From the NCBI RefSeq assembly GCF_000169175.1, contig NZ_AAWS01000029.1, forward strand, positions 1-64,000: a stretch of DNA of 64,000 nucleotides. Reading direction: 5' to 3'. Made by a program: the position numbers and the translations under genes. The notes beneath the pieces are model-generated. The model saw only the letters and a list, made by a program, of their open reading frames with translations. It made no database searches and was not told the origin of the DNA. Positions 17,851 through 25,986 of this stretch are shown here, piece by piece. The first letter of the stretch is position 1; every line of letters begins with the position of its first letter. Source of the DNA: Microscilla marina ATCC 23134 (lineage in GTDB: Bacteria > Bacteroidota > Bacteroidia > Cytophagales > Microscillaceae).

Positions 17851-18916
17851 TTAATAACTACCTAGTGTAGGAGGGCATTCTTGCTCTTCTACAACTTTTT
17901 GTTTTGCATAGTTGAGATCAAAGTTTTCTTCTTTTTTCCATAAAGTATACATCACTACCAGAAGTTTCCTTTGTACTGCTGTATAGGCTTTCATCTTTTT
18001 CTTGGTTCGTTCAAATACTCTTGAATATAATTCCTGAAAAATATTTTCTTGCTTGACTGTCTTGAGGGCAGGAAAGTGTAAAGCTCTTCTAATATGTGTA
18101 TTTCCTTTTTTAGATATACGTGTTTGCCCAACATATTTTCCTGATTGATGTTCAACAATATCATACCCTGCATAGCTAGTAAGTTGTTTCTGGCTGCTAT
18201 AGCTCAAAGCCATTAGTTTCAGCGACAACCACCGCAACAGTTAAAATACCTATTCCATAAATAGTAGTTAAACGCTTCATTTTTTCGTGTAACACCTCAT
18301 CTTTCTTGGTAGTTTCTAAAATCTGTTGATGAACGCTTTCTTTTTGCTTCTCGAGAAATTTGAGGTGGTTTTTAAGTTGTTTTAGGACAAACTTATTAGG
18401 GTCATGGCTATGCTCAAGCGCATGTAGGCGATTATAATTTTGAGTGAGTTCTTTTTGAATAACCTCATAATAACGCGTGATTGTGCGTAATTCCTTTAAA
18501 ACAGGACTAATTGGTTTCCAATAACGAAGGTTTTTGACGAGCACCATTTTTGCCAAACCTTGGGCATCTATCTTATCAGTTTTGCTCTTGATCCCCTCAC
18601 TTTTCAAGAATGCTTTTGCTTGATTAGGTAACACCACGATTACTTTATGTGCTTTTTCATAAAGTGTCCAAGCTAGGTTTTCGTGGTAAACACCTGTAGC
18701 TTCCATTAAATATTCAGCCTCTGTTATTGAGTGTTTATTTAGGTTTTTTTGTACCCAATGGTTAAATTCGCTAAAACCTTTGGTATTATTTGAAAACTTC
18801 CGGCTGGCAATTACTTTAAAAACTTTCTGACCATTGCTACCCATAATACAAGCTCTAAAATCTGCTTTGGATATATCTAAAGCAATCCCAACTTGAACGA
18901 AAGTTATTTTTTTCAT
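17851..18916 (-). pseudogene. IS110-family transposase, frameshifted
   Basis: Transposase of the IS110 family (DEDD RuvC-like plus Tnp_20 domains), split into two overlapping frames. The N-terminal part (ATG at 18916 to stop at 18197) has GIALDISKADF with the first catalytic Asp, EYLMEATGVYHENLAW with Glu, and KSKTDKIDAQGLAKM with a further Asp. The C-terminal part (frame ending at 17851) has the Tnp_20 region: SYAGYDIVEHQSGKY, then TRISKKGNTHIRRAL with the conserved serine. At about 18199 the reading frame changes at GGCTTTGAGC/TATAGC. The translation stops right after NGFEL while the other frame continues YSSQKQLTSYAG. One extra base or two missing bases explain it. IS110 members normally use one frame, so the copy is probably inactive. 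Confidence 0.8.
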
Positions 18917-19028
18917 AAGGCATAAAATTAAACGATGAATCACCTACTTCTTACTCAACTTCACTTATGAGATGCAGGCTATAGAACACATCTATGCCTT
19001 GGATACTTAATTCAATTTAGAGTAGAAA

Positions 19029-19116
19029 GGTAGATGATTGTGATCTCTGTAGTGCTGTATCTATCTTGTGATAGTACTTAGCGGCGGCTATGTAAGAACT
19101 ATTGTAATCATCTACC
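19029..19116 (-). ncRNA. Candidate IS110 bridge-RNA stem-loop
   Basis: In the 5' non-coding region of the IS110 transposase, GGTAGATGATT (19029-19039) and AATCATCTACC (19106-19116) form a perfect 11-bp closing stem around a 66-nt internal part. That part includes a smaller CTATC/GATAG hairpin at 19061-19074. IS110-group elements encode their bridge RNA upstream of the transposase, so position and architecture agree. Guide loops matching donor and target cannot be verified here. This is inference. Confidence 0.45.
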
Positions 19117-19378
19117 ATTTAGGTTTTATCTAATATAATGATTTATGTGTTATTTTAAGATAAGGTAAAGATATAAGCGGTGGCTTTTTTTGGTTCGTTT
19201 TTTTGGCTAAAGAAAATCCATGATCCCGAACTTGATTCGGGGAAATGAACGGATGCCTGAGGGAAACGAAACCAGGTTTTACTCTACAACTCAGTAGATT
19301 AGTAGCTATTTTTATACTGTATTAAAAAAATCAAGACTTATCTGCTATAAAAAAGTGTACGGTTTCAAATTTTTGTTT

Positions 19379-19417
19379 ACGTCTAAATGAGCGCAGCACT
19401 CGTTTAGGCGTTTTTTT
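19379..19417 (+). terminator. Array hairpin 1
   Basis: CGTCTAAATGAG / CTCGTTTAGGCG stem (with G-T pairs), 7-nt loop, then seven T. It forms the start of unit 1 and would stop transcripts entering the array from the left. Confidence 0.75.
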
Positions 19418-19452
19418 GTGGGCAATTATTTTCCTGCATCTAAAGCCCATTG

Positions 19453-19566
19453 ATGGTTGAACTTATTGGATTTTCATTTGTCCATCTTGTTTGGTTGCTT
19501 ACCGACGGTATGGGTGTATCTACCGAAAAAAGCCAACTATTGGGGTGGGTAGGGGGTATACTCTAA
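19453..19566 (+). CDS. Putative hydrophobic microprotein, type A (unit 1)
   Basis: A 37-codon frame starting MVELIGFSFVHLVWLLTDGM and continuing GVSTEKSQLLGWVGGIL. The N-terminal ~16 residues are hydrophobic enough to span or insert in a membrane; the middle TDGMGVSTEKS is polar. An AAGC/AAGG-like purine stretch precedes the ATG. It differs from the other type A copies at two residues (Leu for Pro). Support comes from strict conservation of start, frame and length between repeat units. No known family is recognised. The layout resembles type I toxin genes, but that is a hypothesis. Confidence 0.5.
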   Translation: MVELIGFSFVHLVWLLTDGMGVSTEKSQLLGWVGGIL

Positions 19567-19646
19567 CAAAGGATAACGAACTATATATATTAAAGCTATA
19601 TATTTATTGCAATCAGGAATCAGGCACTGGTTGACATTTAAAATGT

Positions 19647-19685
19647 ACGTCTAAATGAGCGCAGCACTCGTTTAGGCGTTTTTTT
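19647..19685 (+). terminator. Array hairpin 2
   Basis: Same hairpin and T7 tail as hairpin 1. It lies 80 bases after the stop of the unit 1 frame and is the likely 3' end of that transcript. Confidence 0.75.
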
Positions 19686-19720
19686 GTGGGCAATTATTTC
19701 TCGGAATCCAAGGTTCATTA

Positions 19721-19834
19721 ATGGTTGAACTTATTGGATTTTCATTTGTCCACCCTGTTTGGTTGCTTACCGACGGTATGGGTGTATCTACCGAAAAAAG
19801 CCAACCATTGGGGTGGGTAGGGGGTATACTCTAA
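19721..19834 (+). CDS. Putative hydrophobic microprotein, type A (unit 2)
   Basis: A 37-codon frame starting MVELIGFSFVHPVWLLTDGM and ending in GWVGGIL. AAGG lies 11 bases before the ATG. The sequence appears identical to unit 4. A hydrophobic N-terminal half is followed by the invariant TDGMGVSTEKS. It is predicted to be membrane-active or membrane-bound; no homologous family is known to me. Confidence 0.5.
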   Translation: MVELIGFSFVHPVWLLTDGMGVSTEKSQPLGWVGGIL

Positions 19835-19914
19835 CAAAGGATAACGAACTATATATATTAAAGCTATATATTTATTGCAATCAGGAATCAGGCACTGGTT
19901 GACATTTAAAATGT

Positions 19915-19953
19915 ACGTCTAAATGAGCTCAACACTCGTTTAGGCGTTTTTTT
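19915..19953 (+). terminator. Array hairpin 3
   Basis: Variant stem with loop changes (gagctcaacactcg) and T7 tail. It lies at the start of unit 3. Confidence 0.75.
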
Positions 19954-19988
19954 ATGGGCAATTATTTCTCTGAATCCAAGGTTTATTA

Positions 19989-20072
19989 ATGGCTGAATTT
20001 GCTCTATTTCCACTTATCTATGCTAGTTGGGTACTTACCGACGGTATGGGTGTATCTACCGAAAAAAGCTAA
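19989..20072 (+). CDS. Putative hydrophobic microprotein, type B (unit 3)
   Basis: A 27-codon frame starting MAEFALFPLIYASWVLTDGM and ending GVSTEKS; a CAA-to-TAA change ends it ten residues before type A. In the first 16 codons it differs from type A at about 17 of 48 bases without any insertion or deletion. It remains hydrophobic and keeps Met, Glu, Phe and Trp at the same positions. The following 33 bases are identical to type A. This pattern points to selection on a hydrophobic peptide. Confidence 0.5.
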   Translation: MAEFALFPLIYASWVLTDGMGVSTEKS

Positions 20073-20181
20073 CCATTGGGGTAGGGAGGGGGTATACTCT
20101 AACAAAGGATAACGAACTATATATATTCAGCTATACATTTATTACAATCAGGAATCAGGCACTGGTTGACATTTAAAATGT

Positions 20182-20220
20182 ACGTCTAAATGAGCGCAGC
20201 ACTCGTTTAGGCGTTTTTTT
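20182..20220 (+). terminator. Array hairpin 4
   Basis: Same sequence as hairpin 2, followed by seven T. It is the probable 3' end of the unit 3 transcript. Confidence 0.75.
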
Positions 20221-20255
20221 GTGGGCAATTATTTCTCGGAATCCAAGGTTCATTA

Positions 20256-20369
20256 ATGGTTGAACTTATTGGATTTTCATTTGTCCACCCTGTTTGGTTG
20301 CTTACCGACGGTATGGGTGTATCTACCGAAAAAAGCCAACCATTGGGGTGGGTAGGGGGTATACTCTAA
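20256..20369 (+). CDS. Putative hydrophobic microprotein, type A (unit 4)
   Basis: A 37-codon frame that appears identical in sequence to unit 2, including the AAGG before the start. The near-perfect identity of units 2 and 4 shows a very recent duplication. Confidence 0.5.
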   Translation: MVELIGFSFVHPVWLLTDGMGVSTEKSQPLGWVGGIL

Positions 20370-20449
20370 CAAAGGATAACGAACTATATATATTAAAGCT
20401 ATATATTTATTGCAATCAGGAATCAGGCACTGGTTGACATTTAAAATGT

Positions 20450-20488
20450 ACGTCTAAATGAGCTCAACACTCGTTTAGGCGTTTTTTT
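20450..20488 (+). terminator. Array hairpin 5
   Basis: Same sequence as hairpin 3, with T7 tail. It starts unit 5. Confidence 0.75.
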
Positions 20489-20523
20489 ATGGGCAATTAT
20501 TTCTCTGAATCCAAGGTTTATTA

Positions 20524-20607
20524 ATGGCTGAATTTGCTCTATTTCCACTTATCTATGCTAGTTGGGTACTTACCGACGGTATGGGTGTATCTACCGAAAA
20601 AAGCTAA
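20524..20607 (+). CDS. Putative hydrophobic microprotein, type B (unit 5)
   Basis: A 27-codon frame matching unit 3 throughout. It is the last complete microprotein in the array. The tail of this unit is about 9 bases shorter than the others where it meets the final hairpin. Confidence 0.5.
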   Translation: MAEFALFPLIYASWVLTDGMGVSTEKS

Positions 20608-20708
20608 CCATTGGGGTAGGGAGAGGGTATACTCTAACAAAGGATAACGAACTATATATATTCAGCTATACATTTATTACAATCAGGAATCAGGCACTGA
20701 TTGAATGT

Positions 20709-20747
20709 ACGCCTAAGCGAGAGCAACGCTCGTTTAGGCGTTTTTTT
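20709..20747 (+). terminator. Array hairpin 6 (closing hairpin)
   Basis: A stronger version of the stem (CGCCTAAGCGAG / CTCGTTTAGGCG) with T7. It ends the array 9 bases before the convergent M20 gene stop. Because it is better paired than the others it may be the original, single-copy terminator. Confidence 0.8.
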
Positions 20748-20755
20748 ATGGAGTA

Positions 20756-22114
20756 TTATTTATTATTCAATAAATCAATTACCGACGCAGTCAGGGTTTG
20801 TACTCCAGTTTTGATAGATTTTTCGGGTACAGGGGCAAAAAAGGCTGAATGAAGTGATGGCAACTGTTTACCTGCTTTTTTATACTTGGCTACTTTTGCA
20901 GGGTCAACGGTGCCCAACCAAAACAAACAAATTGGAATGTTGGCTTTAGTTCGTCCAAATCTACCAAAATCTTCACCTGCCATTACTGCTTTGGCGTCTT
21001 CAGTGTTTTGTTTACCCAATATACCCGTTGCCACCTTCTTCAGGCGTTTGGTCAATGCCACATGGTTGAAAGTAACAGGCGTGTATTCGTCACGTAACAC
21101 CATTTTAGGTAGTTTGTTTTTGGGTATACCTGCCGAAATAGCAATGTGCTTAATCATTCGTTTAATCTCAGCAATTGTTTTATTACGTACTTCATCGCTG
21201 TAAGAGCGCAAAGTAAGTTGAAGATGGGCTTCGCCTGAAATAATGTTATGTTTGGTACCTGCGTGAAAGGCTCCTACAGTAACTACGGCTGGTTCGAAGG
21301 GGGAAATTACCCGGCTCACTATAGTTTGTAAAGCCATAACAATGCGTGAAGCAAGCACTATAGGATCTTTGGTAGTATGAGGGTAAGCCCCATGTCCGCC
21401 TTCACCATAGACAAAAATATCTACCATGTCTACATTGGCAAGTGCCGGACCGGTTTTGTAGGCTACCTTTCCGGCGGCCAGGCTTGCCGAGGCATGCAAA
21501 GATAATACATAGTCGGGACGGGGAAATTTCTCAAACAACCCTTGTTTAAGCATGGCAATGGCTCCACCGCTGCGTTCTTCGGCAGGTTGTCCTATAAATA
21601 ATAAAGTGCCTTTCCAAGATGATTTTAGCGCAATCAAGGTTTGGGCTGTTCCAATCATGACCGACATGTGAATGTCGTGCCCACAGGCGTGCATGACAGG
21701 TACCACCTTGCCCAAATCATCTTGAGTGGTTTTTTTGCTGGCATAAGGCAAGCCTGTTTGTTCTTTCACTGGGAGCGCATCCATATCAGCCCTGACCATA
21801 ATAGTAGGTCCATTGCCATTTTTGTAAACTCCCACGACACCATAACCTCCAAAATTTTCGGTCACCTGAAAACCAAGTTTCTTTAGTTCATTGGCTACCC
21901 GTCTTGACGTGTTTTTTTCTTGAAAAGAAACCTCCGGGTTGGCGTGAAGATATTTGTAGAGTTTGTCAAGGTTGTTATATTTATTTTCTGTGATTTTGCG
22001 GATTTTATTGTTTAAAATTTGGTTATTCTGAGCTAGAGTACCTGAATATATTGATGATAGGAGTAGTGTAAGCGCATATTTTAGAAATTTGGGTGTGTTC
22101 AAATCTTTCTTCAT
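20756..22114 (-). CDS. Exported M20 family amidohydrolase
   Basis: Metal-dependent amidohydrolase of family M20 (IAA-amino acid hydrolase/aminoacylase subgroup), 452 residues from the ATG at 22114. The frame is open to 22177, but the chosen start gives a proper signal peptide (LKYALTLLLSSIYSGTLAQ, about 10-29). Motifs are MVRADMDALPVKEQTG, HACGHDIHMSVMIG (142-147 carries metal ligands), GQPAEERSGGAIAML with the catalytic Glu pair, and MAGEDFGRFG. The C-terminal HSAFFAPVP carries the last ligand His. It should remove acyl or amino-acid groups from N-acylated substrates in the periplasm; the exact substrate is not deducible. It converges on the microprotein array. Confidence 0.9.
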   Translation of the reverse strand: MKKDLNTPKFLKYALTLLLSSIYSGTLAQNNQILNNKIRKITENKYNNLDKLYKYLHANPEVSFQEKNTSRRVANELKKLGFQVTENFGGYGVVGVYKNGNGPTIMVRADMDALPVKEQTGLPYASKKTTQDDLGKVVPVMHACGHDIHMSVMIGTAQTLIALKSSWKGTLLFIGQPAEERSGGAIAMLKQGLFEKFPRPDYVLSLHASASLAAGKVAYKTGPALANVDMVDIFVYGEGGHGAYPHTTKDPIVLASRIVMALQTIVSRVISPFEPAVVTVGAFHAGTKHNIISGEAHLQLTLRSYSDEVRNKTIAEIKRMIKHIAISAGIPKNKLPKMVLRDEYTPVTFNHVALTKRLKKVATGILGKQNTEDAKAVMAGEDFGRFGRTKANIPICLFWLGTVDPAKVAKYKKAGKQLPSLHSAFFAPVPEKSIKTGVQTLTASVIDLLNNK

Positions 22115-22258
22115 TAGATACAATTTTATGTTTGGATAAAAACCCCCGAACTTAGAAAACTTCAACTTTTTTCCCAAATAAAGCAGGGTAAATTCATATC
22201 TTTATTACCTTAACAATTATTTAATATGAGATGCTGTTTTTCTCGGAACCAAATACTG

Positions 22259-22266
22259 TAGTTTTG
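22259..22266 (+). promoter_or_regulatory. Candidate -7 promoter box of the TonB-dependent protein gene
   Basis: TAGTTTTG matches TAnnTTTG. A transcript beginning about 7 bases later would give a ~33-base leader before the ATG at 22305 and only ~15 bases before the alternative at 22287. This favours the later start. Confidence 0.45.
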
Positions 22267-22304
22267 CAGCCAATATCACAAAAGGAATGTTTAAACGTCA
22301 TATT

Positions 22305-25300
22305 ATGAAAAAAGTTTTACTTACATTGTCATTCATCATGGCATTGATTTTAGGAGCAAACCAAACATTTGCTCAAGGGGTCACTACCTCAGCCCTTTCG
22401 GGGAAAATTGAGGATGATAAGGGGGAAGCCCTTGTGGGAGCTACTGTAGTAGCTGTGCATATCCCCTCAGGTACCCAGTACGGGGTTGCTACCAATGTAA
22501 ATGGTCGCTTTCGACTTTCAAATATGAGAGTAGGAGGACCTTACAAAATCACCGTCTCTTACATAGGTTTCAAAAACAATGAAAGAAGCGGAATAGTATT
22601 GGCTTTGGGGCAAACCTTGAACCTTACCATTAAAATGCTTTCTGATGCTGCTACATTGAAGGCAGTAGAAGTAGTAGGTCGTAAAGACGATGTGTTTGAT
22701 GGAAACCGTACAGGTATTCAAACCATTGTAAACGAGCAGCGAATCAACGAAACGCCTACTGTATCGCGTTCTATTGCCGACTTTGCCCGTTTAGAGCCTA
22801 CCGCCAATCTTTCAGAAGGCGACGATGGATTTTCGGTATCAGTAGCCGGACAAAACAACCGTTATAATGCCATCTATATTGATGGAGCCGTAAACAACGA
22901 CGTTTTTGGCTTGTCGGGTAGTGGTACCAACGGTGGACAAACTGGTGTAGCTCCCATTAGTATCGATGCCATTGAGCAGTTTCAGGTATCGGTAGCTCCC
23001 TTTGATGTACGCCAATCTGGTTTTGCGGGTGGTTCTATCAATGCCGTAACCCGTAGTGGTTCTAACAAGTTTGAAGGTTCTGTGTATGGTTTTTTCCGTA
23101 ATCAGGACATGGCTGGTATCACTCCCATAGAAAAAGGCGACATTGCAACCCAACGTGCTGGTTTGCCTGATTTTTCGGCCATGACTTATGGGGTACGTTT
23201 AGGTGGGCCTATCATCAAAGATAAGTTGTTTTTCTTTTTAAGCGCCGAGCTGCAAAGAGACGAAACTCCTCTGCCATTCAATGCCAGTACTTACCAAGGA
23301 AACTCTTCTATTACTGACTTAAACCAGTTGGTATCCAAGTTGAATGGTTATGGTTATGATCCAGGTGGGTACATTCAAAATAATTCTTTTTTGAATGCTG
23401 AAAGGTTTTTAGCTCGTGTTGACTATAACATTAACAAAAATCACCGCTTAACATTCCGTATTTCTAACACTGGTGCTCGTAACCAAGAACGATTCCAGTC
23501 TGGAACCCAAAATATCAACTTCCAAAATGGAGCAGAATCTTTTACCTCTAACACTACCTCTGCTGCTTTAGAATTGAGAAGCTCTTTTGGAAACTCTTAC
23601 GCCAATAAATTTACCGCAGGCTACACCAGGGTAAAAGATGATCGTGACCCTACGGGTAACCCATTTCCAAGGGTAGAAATAAGTGATGGTCAGGGAACAA
23701 TTACTTTTGGCTCTGAGCCATTCTCTACTGCCAACCTGCTTACTCAAGATGTATTTACAATTACTAATGACTTTGAGATCTACAAAGGCAAACACACCAT
23801 CACTATTGGTACGCACAATGAGTTTTATAGCATTGGTAACTTATTTATTGCCTTCAACTACGGAAGTTATGAGTTCAGTAGCCTCAACGATTTCTTAACC
23901 GATCAGCCATCTACTGATTATAGCAGAAACTATTCGCAGGTAGACAATATAGTAGGGGATAACTCACAAGCCATTGCTAAGTTCAACGCTGGGCAAATTG
24001 GTTTTTATGTACAAGACGAATACCAAGCAAATGATCGTTTAAAACTGACCGCAGGAATTAGAGTTGATATTCCTATCTTTCAGAATACGCCTACCAACGA
24101 GGCATTCAACAATACCACGGTTCCTTTGTTGTCACAAAATTATGACTTGAAAGGTGCCAGAACCGGGTCATTTATCAAGCCACAGGTAATGATTTCTCCT
24201 CGTTTTGGATTTAACTATGACGTAAACGGAGATCAAACCCTACAATTGCGTGGTGGAGTGGGTGTGTTTACCAGTCGGGTACCTTTGGTATGGCCAGGTG
24301 GTGCTTTTAACAACTACGGTTTGAACGTAGGTGGTGTATTTAATGGTACCGATGTGTTTAACCCTGATGTGAACAGCCAATCTCCTGGAGCAATTGACCC
24401 TGGCAATGTAACACCCTCAGGTTCTATAGATTTGTTTGCTGAGGATTTCAAAATTCCACAGGTATTAAAAGCTGACATTGCAGTAGATTATAAGCTTCCT
24501 TGGGGAATGATTGGTACGCTTGAATTCTTGTATACCAAAGTATTAAGTGCACCTACTTATCAAAACGTAAATCTTAAGCCTTCTACGAGTAATTTAACTG
24601 GAGCTGATAACCGTCCGGTATATGATCGTCGTGATGAGATTGATGATACTTATGGGCGTATTTTATTGGCGAGCTCTACCGACAAAGGGTATGCTTATAA
24701 CATTGTGGCACAAATTCAAAAGCCATTTGACAATGGTTTGAGCTTTGCTGTTTCTTATTCTTATGGTGACTCTTACAGTGTATTTGATGGTACTTCTTCT
24801 CAAAACTCCTCACAGTGGAGAGGTTTACATACAGTGAATGGACGTAACAATATGAACGAAATTCAACGTTCTGCTTTTTCGGCAGGTAGCCGTGTGTTAG
24901 CACAGGTATCTTACCGAAAAGAGTATGCTGGGTTTGGTGCTTCTCAAATTGGCTTGGTATTTACCGGACAGTCTGGACGTCCTTATTCTTATATATACAA
25001 CGACAACGGTAACCTTACCAACGAAGATTCTCGTGAGCGTTCATTGATTTACGTGCCTCGTAATGCTTCTGAGATCAACCTAGTAGACATTACCGATGAT
25101 AATAATAATGTAACCAAAACTGCGGCACAGCAATGGACGGAATTAGATTCATTTATTGAAAGCGATAAATACTTAAGCACTCGTCGTGGGCAGTATGCTG
25201 AACGTAATATGAACCGTGCTCCTTTCTTAAGCTTTATTGACTTACGTTTCTTGCAAGAGTTTTATGTAAAAACAGCCAAGGGTCATAAAAACATCCTACA

Positions 25301-25541
25301 ATTTACCTTAGACATTTTTAACTGGGGTAACATGCTAAACAGCGAGTGGGGACAACTTCGCACGGTAAGTTCTGAGTTTCAGTTGATAAACTACGAAGGA
25401 AGAGCAGCCGATGGCACTACTCCTCAGTTTACTTACAACGGTGTACAAAAAAACGATCCTGCTTATGCTAACTTTGACGACAGCGGTTTCCGTAGCTCAA
25501 GATGGCAAATGCAAGTTGGCGTACGTTATATTTTCAAGTAA
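22305..25541 (+). CDS. Oar-like TonB-dependent outer membrane protein
   Basis: Large TonB-dependent beta-barrel protein of the outer membrane, 1078 residues. It begins with a signal peptide (KKVLLTLSFIMALILG to FAQ, about 1-24), then a carboxypeptidase-regulatory-like domain (about 30-115: LSGKIEDDKGEALVGATV, NGRFRLSNMRVGGPY). A plug domain follows (about 125-240: PTVSRSIADFARLEPTANL, NRYNAIYIDGAVNNDVFGL, GFAGGSINAVTRSGSNKFEG), then the barrel, ending in an aromatic residue after WQMQVGVRYIFK. Oar-like proteins are common in Bacteroidota, some tied to secretion or adhesion, others to uptake; the ligand is unknown. There is no SusD partner, so it is not a standard glycan-uptake pair. An earlier ATG at 22287 would add six residues before the signal peptide. 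Confidence 0.9.
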   Translation: MKKVLLTLSFIMALILGANQTFAQGVTTSALSGKIEDDKGEALVGATVVAVHIPSGTQYGVATNVNGRFRLSNMRVGGPYKITVSYIGFKNNERSGIVLALGQTLNLTIKMLSDAATLKAVEVVGRKDDVFDGNRTGIQTIVNEQRINETPTVSRSIADFARLEPTANLSEGDDGFSVSVAGQNNRYNAIYIDGAVNNDVFGLSGSGTNGGQTGVAPISIDAIEQFQVSVAPFDVRQSGFAGGSINAVTRSGSNKFEGSVYGFFRNQDMAGITPIEKGDIATQRAGLPDFSAMTYGVRLGGPIIKDKLFFFLSAELQRDETPLPFNASTYQGNSSITDLNQLVSKLNGYGYDPGGYIQNNSFLNAERFLARVDYNINKNHRLTFRISNTGARNQERFQSGTQNINFQNGAESFTSNTTSAALELRSSFGNSYANKFTAGYTRVKDDRDPTGNPFPRVEISDGQGTITFGSEPFSTANLLTQDVFTITNDFEIYKGKHTITIGTHNEFYSIGNLFIAFNYGSYEFSSLNDFLTDQPSTDYSRNYSQVDNIVGDNSQAIAKFNAGQIGFYVQDEYQANDRLKLTAGIRVDIPIFQNTPTNEAFNNTTVPLLSQNYDLKGARTGSFIKPQVMISPRFGFNYDVNGDQTLQLRGGVGVFTSRVPLVWPGGAFNNYGLNVGGVFNGTDVFNPDVNSQSPGAIDPGNVTPSGSIDLFAEDFKIPQVLKADIAVDYKLPWGMIGTLEFLYTKVLSAPTYQNVNLKPSTSNLTGADNRPVYDRRDEIDDTYGRILLASSTDKGYAYNIVAQIQKPFDNGLSFAVSYSYGDSYSVFDGTSSQNSSQWRGLHTVNGRNNMNEIQRSAFSAGSRVLAQVSYRKEYAGFGASQIGLVFTGQSGRPYSYIYNDNGNLTNEDSRERSLIYVPRNASEINLVDITDDNNNVTKTAAQQWTELDSFIESDKYLSTRRGQYAERNMNRAPFLSFIDLRFLQEFYVKTAKGHKNILQFTLDIFNWGNMLNSEWGQLRTVSSEFQLINYEGRAADGTTPQFTYNGVQKNDPAYANFDDSGFRSSRWQMQVGVRYIFK

Positions 25542-25582
25542 GCCAAAGAAATTACAAGTTACTCTATCCTACTATTTTTTCG

Positions 25583-25800
25583 CCTCGGTTTGTGTCTTCA
25601 CAACCGAGTTTACGAGTCCTTAGATGCCGATAAATATCGGTGCTCAGCAAAGTTAAATCGCCTCGTCTTAGCGTCTGTAAATAGTGTTTTTCAGGGTTTC
25701 GATCAGCTCGTGTCTCCACGAGCTGAGGCGATGACGATACTTTTGAAAAACCGAAGCTACAGTTTTACTGTGCTGAGCTCAGTTAAAAGCTGGGTAGAGT
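25583..25800. repeat. Hairpin-rich intergenic repeat
   Basis: About 220 bases with three consecutive hairpins: cctcggttt-aaccgag, CCGATAAATATCGG (25627-25640) and cagctcgtg-cacgagctg. The AGTCCTTAGAT module at 25615 recurs at 63856 and, truncated, at 14656. It is part of the dispersed repeat family. Confidence 0.6.
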
Positions 25801-25836
25801 AATTACAAGTGATAAAGTAATTACTTAAATAATCAA

Positions 25837-25868
25837 CAAAAAAGCCTCCTTTTGCAGGGGGCTTTTTT
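25837..25868 (+). terminator. Intrinsic terminator behind the Oar-like gene
   Basis: AAAAAAGCCTCC / GGGGGCTTTTTT stem with a short loop and T run, about 300 bases after the stop codon. Confidence 0.8.
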
Positions 25869-25986
25869 ATTTCGAGGCTTATCTGTTACTTTTGAGGCTC
25901 AAACTTAGAGCTGCTTCAAGTGACAAGTTTTATTTTGTAAATACTTGTAGCTTGTGACTTGTAGCTTGTAACTATTTTTAAGAAAC

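Larger units (their letters stand above)
17851..19116 (-). mobile_element. IS110-family insertion sequence (minimum extent)
   Basis: Minimum extent given by the frameshifted transposase and the upstream non-coding stem-loop at 19029-19116. IS110 elements lack clear terminal inverted repeats and do not make long target duplications, so the true ends cannot be placed by eye. They probably lie between about 17750 and 19200. Confidence 0.6.
19379..20747 (+). repeat. Tandem array of five ~268-bp units plus a terminal hairpin
   Basis: Direct repeat units begin at 19379, 19647, 19915, 20182, 20450 and 20709 (the last is only the hairpin), with periods of 268, 268, 267, 268 and 259. Each complete unit has an intrinsic-terminator hairpin, a short reading frame starting exactly 74 bases after the unit start, and a conserved tail. 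The order of types is A, A, B, A, B. Units 2-3 and 4-5 are almost identical dimers, so the last amplification duplicated a 536-bp A-B pair. The tail has a ggtatactctaacaaagg stretch and an ATATATA-rich hairpin. Confidence 0.95.

Noticed and set aside
18190-18240. Programmed frameshift in the IS110 transposase
   Set aside because: No slippery heptamer is visible at the junction, and IS110 elements normally use one frame. A disabling indel is simpler.
19453-20607. Diversity-generating retroelement target
   Set aside because: The substitutions between unit types are not adenine-specific, and there is no reverse transcriptase gene or template repeat in the window.
19379-20747. CRISPR-like array
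   Set aside because: The units are 268 bp with nearly identical whole sequences, not short repeats with unique spacers, and no cas genes are present.
20562-20852. 96-codon plus-strand frame across the end of the array
   Set aside because: It runs through the closing terminator hairpin into the antisense of the M20 gene and is not preserved in the other units.
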